Part shown: piece by piece, positions 63,515 through 64,000 of the stretch | Numbering within the stretch: position 1 is the stretch's first letter | Layout: each line of letters opens with the position of its first letter | Assembly: GCA_017307375.1 (NCBI GenBank) | Contig: JAFKFH010000020.1 | Location: 89,080-153,079, forward strand | Length of the DNA stretch: 64,000 nt | Direction: 5' to 3' | Source: Alphaproteobacteria bacterium | GTDB taxonomy: Bacteria; Pseudomonadota; Alphaproteobacteria; Ferrovibrionales; Ferrovibrionaceae | Notes under the pieces: model-generated | What the model saw: the letters and a program-made list of their open reading frames with translations, nothing else | What the model was told of the DNA's origin: nothing | Database searches by the model: none | Made by a program: the position numbers and the translations under genes

Positions 63515-64000
63515 CTAGACGCCGACATATCGGTGGGCGATGTCGGGGTTCTGGTCGAGTTCGGCGGAGGTGCCGGCCCAGACGGTGCGCCCCTTCTCGA
63601 CGATGAAATGCCGGTCGGCGAGGCGCTTGAGCACGGTGAGGTTCTTGTCGACGATCAGGATGGCCTGGCCGGCGGCCTTCAGCGTCTCGACGCAGCGCCA
63701 GATTTCGGCGCGGATCAGCGGCGCCAGGCCCTCGGTCGCCTCGTCGAGGATCAGCAGCTGCGGGTTGGTCATCAGCGCGCGGCCGACCGCCAGCATCTGC
63801 TGCTCGCCGCCCGACAGCGTCGAGGCCATCTGGCCGGCCCGCTCGCGCAGCCGCGGGAACAGGCCGTAGACCTTGTCGAGATCCCAGGGCGAGCGCGCGT
63901 TCAGCCGGTTCGACGCCGTCGCCACCAGGTTCTCGCGCACCGTCAGCGTCGGGAACACCTGCCGCCCTTCCGGCACCAGCCCCAGCCCCAGCCGAGCCAC
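63515..64000 (-). CDS. ABC transporter ATPase, LivF-like, 5' end beyond window
   Basis: The last 161 or so codons of a LivF-type ATPase; the frame is open to the window edge, so Walker A lies outside. Visible are LVPEGRQVFPTLTVRENL, the signature LSGGEQQMLAVGRALM, Walker B LLILDEATEGLAP and the C-terminal NPDIAHRYVGV. It differs clearly from the LivF-like gene at 36671, so it belongs to a second Liv-type importer beginning here. Confidence 0.93.
   Translation of the reverse strand: MARLGLGLVPEGRQVFPTLTVRENLVATASNRLNARSPWDLDKVYGLFPRLRERAGQMASTLSGGEQQMLAVGRALMTNPQLLILDEATEGLAPLIRAEIWRCVETLKAAGQAILIVDKNLTVLKRLADRHFIVEKGRTVWAGTSAELDQNPDIAHRYVGV

Overview
The window is about 64 kb of very GC-rich bacterial chromosome, almost fully coding, with no gap above about 220 bp. 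Gene families and style point to an alphaproteobacterium, plausibly of the Rhodospirillales type: dense LysR/IclR/Lrp regulators, Tat-exported proteins, several ABC uptake systems, a LOV histidine kinase, a DUF2076 protein, and a tRNA-Val with encoded CCA. The order-level guess is an inference. I see no insertion sequence, phage gene, CRISPR array or rRNA. Codon style looks uniform, so this reads as ordinary chromosome rather than an island.

Layout. 1-8.2 kb: a DMT exporter (cut by the left edge), a LysR regulator, an FAD amine/amino-acid oxidase, a polyamine-type ABC importer (two permeases, ATPase, Tat-exported binding protein) and, divergent from it, an agmatinase-family ureohydrolase. Together these suggest uptake and breakdown of guanidino compounds or polyamines. 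8.2-13.4 kb: a LysR regulator, a formylglycine-generating enzyme and its Cys-type arylsulfatase substrate, a 48-residue charged protein and an N-formylglutamate amidohydrolase. 13.5-16.7 kb: tRNA-Val(GAC), inorganic pyrophosphatase, a DUF2076 protein, a two-lobed GNAT and an Lrp/AsnC regulator. 16.7-19.7 kb: a tightly overlapping operon of a LOV blue-light histidine kinase, a double-domain KaiC-like ATPase and a single-domain response regulator. This is the most striking system in the window. 19.7-26.8 kb: isochorismatase-like hydrolase, LysR, DMT exporter, MacA/MacB-type efflux genes, an SSAT-like GNAT and a DUF924 protein. 26.9-33.0 kb: an outer-membrane barrel next to a large secreted protein with a pepsin-like C-terminal half, then two divergent citrate-synthase-like genes, one fused to a DNA-binding domain. 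33.0-43.0 kb: a ten-gene leftward catabolic cluster made of an IclR regulator, HyuA and HyuB, a complete Liv-type ABC importer, a cupin and an HpcH/HpaI aldolase. Its substrate is unknown. 43.0-50.2 kb: Dps, MarC, a large MscS channel, a LigB-type dioxygenase, WrbA, a lipoprotein and two proline-rich envelope proteins. 50.2-55.2 kb: an orphan histidine kinase, a MerA-like flavoprotein overlapping a VTT membrane protein, and two unknown genes. 55.3-64 kb: an Aer-like chemoreceptor, a GNAT, a DUF938 methyltransferase, a CoA-transferase-like pair lacking the usual glutamate, a second MscS channel, an FMN reductase, a TPR protein and the start of another Liv transporter at the right edge.

Many neighbouring genes overlap by four bases (ATGA or GTGA), so translational coupling is the rule in the transporter and KaiC operons. 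All family assignments are by eye from protein motifs; no database search was run.
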